DNA from: Betaproteobacteria bacterium
Lineage (GTDB): Bacteria; Pseudomonadota; Gammaproteobacteria; Burkholderiales; Rhodocyclaceae
Direction: 5' to 3'
DNA: 64,000 bases
Assembly: GCA_016720065.1 (NCBI GenBank)
Contig: JADJXY010000002.1
Location: 199,001 to 263,000, forward strand
The translations under genes were made by a program, and so were the position numbers. The notes beneath the pieces are model-generated. The model was not told the origin of the DNA, did not search any database, and worked only from the letters and a program-made list of their open reading frames with translations. Every line of letters starts with the position of its first letter. The stretch's first letter is position 1. Positions 59,345 to 64,000 of the stretch are shown here, one piece after another.

Positions 59345-60821
59345 ACATCTCGACGCTGGAGGTCTGCTCGCTGACCTCGGTCGCCCGGTATTCACGAATT
59401 TCGAAATTCCCTGCTTCGACCAGGACGATGAGTTTCTGGTCCCTGTCCGTGACCGTGCCGACCGGTACGATGAGCGCCGGCAGCGGGCGCAAGGGGGGCA
59501 GCTTGGGCAGCAGCACGGCTTCACGCTTGCCCTGGCGCTCGTTGTCGTGGGGCGCAGCGATCTGGGCTGGCATGCCGCGGGGGGACAGTACCTGGAGCCC
59601 GATTTCGACATGGGCTGGATTTTCCGAAATCGCCCAGCGCACCAGGCAGATGTGCCAGGGCCCGGTATCCGTGTCCACATGCCCCTCGTGAGGATGGACG
59701 GCGACCACGTCGCCCACCTGCAGGCGGTCGGTAGGGCCACTCACATGCATCATGGCATAGCCATCGGGGCTTTCGTTGATGACCATCCACTCGCTCTTTC
59801 CAGGCGGCTGGTCGGGGTGGCGAAGCAACTGCCAGAGCTTGTCCAGGCCACTGCACAGGTCGGCCCGATAGGACTGGCGGCGGCGGGTGAATTTCCGCTT
59901 GGCGGGGTGGCCCCATAGGGCGGCCAGACGCCGCAGGACTCCCTGCCCGGCCGTCGTTCCAGCGAAGGCAGGCAGCCCCAGTTCGGCGACCGGAACGCCG
60001 CGGCGCAGCGCCGCCAGCCGATCGGCGGCCGTCTGTGCGAGGGCGTCGCAGGCAAAGAAATAGACATCCGTCTCCGGCGGGGGCGGGCGCCGGGCCAGGG
60101 CCTGGGCAGGCTGATCCTTGCTCGGATCCACCCAGAAGATGGCTTCGCCATCCGGCGGGGGTTCGGAGCGGATGTCGACGGCTTTGGTGCAGTCGTCGAT
60201 GTAGTTGACGATGAATTCCAGCTCCCGCGAGGTAAAGGAGGCTGGCTGTGCGGCGGCGACCAGCAGAATCGAGGCGTAAATCTGGGCGATACGGCGTTCC
60301 TCGCTGACCGTATCCTGCTCCCCGGCGGTAAAGCGGCGGGAAGAGCGGTAGCAACCGTGCAACTGTTGCCAAATGCCGGGCGCGGGCGGCGCTGCGACCA
60401 GAAAGCCGATGCCGAGATGCCAGGCGAGGCAGTGCATGACGCGCCGCAAAGTGATCTGGGGGGAACGTGGCCTTCCTCCGGCCTCATCGGCCCGCATCGA
60501 CAGGGTGGCCACGTAGTCCTGGGCCAGGATTTCCAGCAGTTCCTGCAGGTTGCGCACGGCCTGGCGCAGCCGGCGCGGAATGGGCAATGTGGCTTCGTGC
60601 AGAGCCGGGAACTGGGCCAGGGTCATGTGGACCACGTGGCTGTACAGGAGGTCGAGAATTCTGAGGCGCTGGGTGACGCCTATGGGGGTTCCCCGCAGGC
60701 TCTGAAGCTGGGCGAGAAGCCCCTCGGCGTCGTCCAGGGTGGTGCGGCCGTGGGCCATCGCCAGCCATTCCAGAATGGCCTTGACGTTCTTTTCGGCGAG
60801 GTCGGTGGCGGTGGCGGTCAT
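59316..60821 (-). CDS. Possible PilZ-domain c-di-GMP receptor of 501 residues
   Basis: 501 residues. The first 310 are a helical, mostly uncharacterised region. Near residues 315-319 is RQSYR and at 349-354 is NESPDG, about 30 residues apart, fitting the RxxxR ... (D/N)xSxxG signature of PilZ c-di-GMP receptors. A beta-rich stretch follows (MMHVSGPTDRLQVGDVVAVHPHEG). No output enzyme domain is seen, so if c-di-GMP is bound the signal probably acts through partner proteins. Domain assignment is by motif only. Confidence 0.6.
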   Translation of the reverse strand: MTATATDLAEKNVKAILEWLAMAHGRTTLDDAEGLLAQLQSLRGTPIGVTQRLRILDLLYSHVVHMTLAQFPALHEATLPIPRRLRQAVRNLQELLEILAQDYVATLSMRADEAGGRPRSPQITLRRVMHCLAWHLGIGFLVAAPPAPGIWQQLHGCYRSSRRFTAGEQDTVSEERRIAQIYASILLVAAAQPASFTSRELEFIVNYIDDCTKAVDIRSEPPPDGEAIFWVDPSKDQPAQALARRPPPPETDVYFFACDALAQTAADRLAALRRGVPVAELGLPAFAGTTAGQGVLRRLAALWGHPAKRKFTRRRQSYRADLCSGLDKLWQLLRHPDQPPGKSEWMVINESPDGYAMMHVSGPTDRLQVGDVVAVHPHEGHVDTDTGPWHICLVRWAISENPAHVEIGLQVLSPRGMPAQIAAPHDNERQGKREAVLLPKLPPLRPLPALIVPVGTVTDRDQKLIVLVEAGNFEIREYRATEVSEQTSSVEMFTVRPDERL

Positions 60822-60981
60822 GGCGGCTCAGCGGACGGAAGGAGGGAGGATAAACAATTCCGGCGCTTTTCTCCATTGGACTAAAGTCATGGGTGTCGGC
60901 CGGGTGGGGGAAGGGCTGGCAGCATTGGGTCCGCTGGCCGCCCGCTGGGTGCCGGGCGCGCAGAAAGAGGCTCGGAACGGC

Positions 60982-61009
60982 TTGTTTTTGTTCGCTTAAG
61001 CGCTATAAT
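60982..61009 (+). promoter_or_regulatory. Promoter of the rpsP operon
   Basis: TTGTTT (60982-60987) and a consensus TATAAT (61004-61009) spaced 16 bp, 35 bp before the rpsP start. The rest of 60822-60981 shows no gene. Confidence 0.7.
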
Positions 61010-61044
61010 CTCAGGTTTTTCCTGCACCGAAAGAAAGAATTTTC

Positions 61045-61299
61045 ATGGTCGTGATCCGTCTTGCCCGTGGCGGCGCAAAGAAGCGCCCCTTCTACAACAT
61101 GGTCGTTACCGACTCCCGCAACCGCCGCGATGGTCGGTTCGTCGAGCGGATCGGCTTCTACAATCCGGTGGCTGCCGAGTCCGAAGAAGGCCTGCGTGTG
61201 GCTATGGATCGCCTGAGCTACTGGCAGCAGAACGGCGCCCAGCTGTCGCCGACCGCTGCCCGCCTGGTCAAGCAGTACGCCGCCAAGCAGGCTGCCTGA
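61045..61299 (+). CDS. rpsP: 30S ribosomal protein S16
   Basis: 84 residues, full length. Starts MVVIRLARGGAKKRPFYNMVVTDSR. First gene of the rpsP-rimM-trmD-rplS operon. Confidence 0.98.
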   Translation: MVVIRLARGGAKKRPFYNMVVTDSRNRRDGRFVERIGFYNPVAAESEEGLRVAMDRLSYWQQNGAQLSPTAARLVKQYAAKQAA

Positions 61300-61305
61300 G
61301 AAACC

Positions 61306-61404
61306 AAACGGAATGCTCCTGGCGTCGTTGCGCCTCTTCGCCGGACGGATGTGTGTTGTCTTTGTCGGCGGGCCTGGCCCGGGCCGCTTTGCTTCATTCC
61401 GTTT
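61306..61404 (+). promoter_or_regulatory. Inverted repeat spanning the rpsP-rimM gap
   Basis: AAACGGAATG (61306-61315) and CATTCCGTTT (61395-61404), with further pairing of GAAAC near 61301 and GTTTC near 61406, can fold the whole intercistronic region into one stem. It may protect the rpsP message or lower downstream expression. Confidence 0.45.
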
Positions 61405-61423
61405 TCGTTTCTGAGTAGTTCGT

Positions 61424-61936
61424 TTGTCCGGCAGCGCTATCGTCGTCCTGGGGCGGCTGGCAGACCCCTACGGCATCCGCGGCTGGATGAGGGTGCACCC
61501 CTTCGGCGACGACCCGCTGGCCTGGAAGGCCATGCCGGCTTGGTGGGTCGGCAAGGAAGGCGGGCCCTGGCGTGAAGTCGCGCTGAAGGGTCTGAAGCTG
61601 CACAGCGACGGCGTGGTGGTACTCCTCGACGGGGTGCCGGACCGGACCGCTGCCGAAGCGCTGAAGGGCCTGCTGGTGGGGGCGCCCCGCCAGGCCTTGC
61701 CGGCCACCGGCGAAGACGAGTTTTACTGGGCCGATCTGGTTGGCCTGGAAGTAGTGAATGCCGCGGGCGAGCGGCTCGGGCAGGTGGCCGGGCTGATCGA
61801 GACCGGGGCCAACGATGTGCTGCGGGTCGCTGCGGCGGACGGAACGGAGCGTCTGCTTCCCTTCGTCGAGTCGGTGGTGCTGGCCGTGGAGAAGGAATCC
61901 GGAATCATCCGGGTGGAGTGGAGGAGCGACTGGTGA
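61424..61936 (+). CDS. rimM: Ribosome maturation factor RimM
   Basis: 170 residues from a TTG start at 61424 (MSGSAIVVLGRLADPYGIRGW). An N-terminal RimM domain and C-terminal PRC-barrel (FYWADLVGLEVVNAAGERLG) are complete. Assists 30S assembly at the S19 site. trmD overlaps its stop. Confidence 0.94.
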   Translation: MSGSAIVVLGRLADPYGIRGWMRVHPFGDDPLAWKAMPAWWVGKEGGPWREVALKGLKLHSDGVVVLLDGVPDRTAAEALKGLLVGAPRQALPATGEDEFYWADLVGLEVVNAAGERLGQVAGLIETGANDVLRVAAADGTERLLPFVESVVLAVEKESGIIRVEWRSDW

Positions 61937-62730
61937 GTCGCGAACCGGGACCCGTTCTCCGGTTCGATTGCGTGACCCTCTTCCCCGAGATGTTTGCGGC
62001 GGTGACCGAGTGCGGCATTACGCGGCGGGCGCTGGAAGAAGGACGCTGGGGGTGGCAAGGCTGGAATCCGCGGGATTTTGCCGAAAACGCCTGGCGTCGG
62101 GTGGATGATCGTCCCTTTGGTGGCGGGCCGGGCATGGTGATGCAGGCCGGGCCGCTGGAAAAGGCGATCGCGGCCGCCAAGGCAGCACAGCGTGAGGCAG
62201 GTTTGGCGAAGAGCCGGGTCATCTACCTCTCGCCCCAGGGCGCGCCCCTCACCCACGAACGGGTAATGGCGCTGGCGGCTGGGGAAGAAGGCCTGGTCCT
62301 GCTGTGCGGCCGTTACGAAGGTGTGGACGAGCGTCTGATCGAGCGCTGCGTCGATGAAGAAATTTCGATCGGAGATTTTGTGCTGTCCGGCGGCGAGTTG
62401 CCGGCGATGGCGTTGATCGACGCCGTTGTCCGCCAGTTGCCGGGGGTGCTGGGCGATGCCGCTTCGGCGGTGGAAGATTCGTTCGTGACGGGCCTGTTGG
62501 ACTGCCCGCACTACACGAGGCCCGAAGTGTATGAAGGACAAGGGGTGCCGGAGGTCTTGCTGTCCGGCGACCACAAGCGAATCCGGCGTTGGCGATTGAA
62601 GCAGTCGTTGGCGCGGACCCGGGAGCGCCGCCCGGAGTTGTTTGCCCATCGGCTGGCGCAGCGCGCGATGAGCGCGGAAGAGACGCAACTCCTCACGGAG
62701 CTTTCCGGAGAGGAGCAATGCGGTGAGTAG
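61933..62730 (+). CDS. trmD: tRNA (guanosine37-N1)-methyltransferase
   Basis: 265 residues from GTG 61933, which overlaps the rimM stop (GTGA) and has a GGAG site; an upstream in-frame GTG five codons earlier is possible. Trefoil-knot SAM-binding residues are in LCGRYEGVDERLIE and IGDFVLSGGELPAMALIDAV. Methylates G37 to prevent frameshifting. Confidence 0.96.
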   Translation: MSREPGPVLRFDCVTLFPEMFAAVTECGITRRALEEGRWGWQGWNPRDFAENAWRRVDDRPFGGGPGMVMQAGPLEKAIAAAKAAQREAGLAKSRVIYLSPQGAPLTHERVMALAAGEEGLVLLCGRYEGVDERLIERCVDEEISIGDFVLSGGELPAMALIDAVVRQLPGVLGDAASAVEDSFVTGLLDCPHYTRPEVYEGQGVPEVLLSGDHKRIRRWRLKQSLARTRERRPELFAHRLAQRAMSAEETQLLTELSGEEQCGE

Positions 62731-62755
62731 ATGTTTTTAACTTGAAGGATCTCAC

Positions 62756-63124
62756 ATGAACCTGATCGAGCAACTGGAACAAGAAGAAATCGCCCGTCTG
62801 GGCAAGACCATTCCCGCTTTCGCCCCCGGCGACACCGTCGTCGTCCAGGTGAAGGTCAAGGAAGGCAACCGCGAGCGTCTGCAGGCCTACGAAGGCGTCG
62901 TCATCGCCAAGCGTAACCGCGGCCTCAACTCCGCCTTTACCGTGCGCAAGATTTCTTCCGGCGAAGGTGTCGAGCGTACTTTCCAGACCTATTCTCCTCT
63001 GGTCGCCTCCATCGAAGTGAAGCGCCGTGGCGATGTGCGCCGCGCCAAGCTCTACTTCCTGCGCGACCGCTCGGGCAAGTCTGCCCGCATCAAGGAAAAG
63101 CTGGCGGCCAAGAAGGTCGGCTGA
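62756..63124 (+). CDS. rplS: 50S ribosomal protein L19
   Basis: 122 residues, full length, with FAPGDTVVVQVKVKEGNRERLQ and AYEGVVIAKRNRG. Last gene of the operon, followed by a terminator. Confidence 0.98.
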   Translation: MNLIEQLEQEEIARLGKTIPAFAPGDTVVVQVKVKEGNRERLQAYEGVVIAKRNRGLNSAFTVRKISSGEGVERTFQTYSPLVASIEVKRRGDVRRAKLYFLRDRSGKSARIKEKLAAKKVG

Positions 63125-63144
63125 CCACTCGGCCCGCCACGACC

Positions 63145-63170
63145 AGGGCGCCTGCGGGCGCCCTTTTTTT
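63145..63170 (+). terminator. Terminator of the rpsP operon
   Basis: Stem AGGGCGCC (63145-63152) / GGCGCCCT (63157-63164) with a TGCG loop and seven T, 20 bp after the rplS stop. Confidence 0.92.
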
Positions 63171-63230
63171 GGTCGCTTTTCCGTGAGTCATGGGCGATCC
63201 ATGCCCCCCGGAACCGCTGGTGCCGGGCGC

Positions 63231-63587
63231 TCAAGGCGTTGTGGCTTCGTACCCCGCTGCACCGGACGAAACGACGGAGACAAAGACGAAATCCTCGCTG
63301 CCCACGTTGAGGGCGCCGTGCACCTCGCCCGGGCGGGCGACGGCGACCTGTCCCTTGGACAGGGGGCGCCGAACCCCGTTGCCCTGGTAGTACTGGGCGG
63401 AACCCGAAATGACGATCCAGGTATCCTGCCCGGTGGGGTGAAAATGGGCGGCTATTTCCTGGCCCGGGCGGGCGTGCCAGACGACGACCACTGAATCGGG
63501 AGTCTCCAGCATCACCGAGCGGATGGGGGTATCGGGGGAGGGCTGAACGAAATCGACGATGTCGAATAGGCGTTGGGGTGCGGACAT
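63231..63587 (-). CDS. Cupin-domain protein
   Basis: 118 residues from the start at 63587 (MSAPQRLFDIVDF). A single cupin barrel with HFHPTGQDTWIVISG as motif 1 and PGEVHGALN as motif 2, giving a His-type metal site. No enzyme role can be assigned. It stands alone beside msrP. Confidence 0.82.
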   Translation of the reverse strand: MSAPQRLFDIVDFVQPSPDTPIRSVMLETPDSVVVVWHARPGQEIAAHFHPTGQDTWIVISGSAQYYQGNGVRRPLSKGQVAVARPGEVHGALNVGSEDFVFVSVVSSGAAGYEATTP

Positions 63588-63691
63588 GAGGGGCTCCTGG
63601 CATGGGGCGGCCAATGTCAGGGATGGGCCGCAGCCACATCCTACGGCCCATCCCGGGTTTGTGCAACGCAGCAATGCCCCGTGGAGTGCCC

Positions 63692-64000
63692 TCAGTAATT
63701 GCGGCCGAGGTCCATGCCCGCATACAGGCCGGCGACCTGCTCGCCGTAGCCGTTGAAAGGCAGAGTGTCCCGCTTGAACAATTCGCCGATGCGGCGTTCC
63801 CGGGCCTGACTCCAGCGTGGGTGATCGACCCGCGGATTGACGTTGGCGTAGAAGCCGTAATCCCGGGGGGCAACGCGGTTCCAGGTGGTGAGCGGCTGTT
63901 CCTCGACGAAGCGGATACGGACGATGGACTTGCCGCTCTTGAAGCCGTATTTCCAGGGCACCACGACCCGCAGCGGCGCGCCGTTCTGGGGGGGCAGCAC
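63692..64000 (-). CDS. msrP: MsrP (YedY) C-terminal part, cut by window edge
   Basis: The last 102 residues of the periplasmic methionine sulfoxide reductase catalytic subunit. PPQNGAPLRVVVPWKYGFKSGKS and LTTWNRVAPRDYGFYANVNP, then HPRWSQARERRIGE, are characteristic. The upstream part and the Tat signal lie beyond position 64000. It uses the molybdenum cofactor, for which moaC is at 34392. Confidence 0.92.
   Translation of the reverse strand: MLPPQNGAPLRVVVPWKYGFKSGKSIVRIRFVEEQPLTTWNRVAPRDYGFYANVNPRVDHPRWSQARERRIGELFKRDTLPFNGYGEQVAGLYAGMDLGRNY

Overview
The window looks like a GC-rich betaproteobacterial chromosome, most like the Rhodocyclaceae (Azospira/Dechloromonas/Azonexus relatives). 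The evidence is gene order rather than any marker search: ilvB-ilvH-ilvC-psd-pssA-leuA, rpsP-rimM-trmD-rplS, clpS-clpA, lptF-lptG next to pepA-holC-valS, and a DUF3619/DUF3106/RDD/ECF-sigma block. No tRNA, rRNA or CRISPR array was seen.

Positions 1-20300 are accessory in character. In order they hold an IS630-type transposase running off the left edge; a complete IS66 element (1006-3379) with a perfect 8-bp target duplication; a hipBA toxin-antitoxin pair; a FixJ-type regulator with a PAS-containing sensor kinase; a very unusual protein joining a peptidoglycan-binding domain, a GH19 lysozyme/chitinase, a papain-like protease and an alpha/beta-hydrolase; an HrgA-like gene; a Fic/antitoxin pair in which fic is split by a 168-bp MITE; a DUF4143 ATPase lying between two copies of the 3' end of malate synthase; a RelE/HTH pair; and vapBC lying between two copies of the 5' end of a LysR gene. 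The glyoxylate enzyme aceB sits in this stretch.

Positions 20300-30400 hold small housekeeping or hypothetical genes, an NAD-salvage operon (nrtR, prs, nadV, HAD) with two matching 21-bp operator boxes over its promoter, isocitrate lyase aceA (the partner of aceB), and rraA. From 30400 to the right edge the window is core genome: proteolysis (clpS-clpA, bepA, an HtrA protease), a cold-shock gene, soxYZ, moaC, tusA, a pabB-pabC fusion, valS, pepA, LPS export, branched-chain amino acid synthesis, phospholipid synthesis, a possible c-di-GMP receptor, the S16/L19 operon, and the C-terminal end of msrP.

Four otherwise good genes (IS630 transposase, IS66 tnpB, the sensor kinase, the multi-hydrolase) are broken by single-base length changes, every one in a G or C run of 4-5. 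This suggests residual homopolymer errors in the sequence, so these breaks should not be read as biology until checked. The fic disruption is different: removing the MITE plus its 2-bp duplication restores the frame exactly, so that one is a real insertion.
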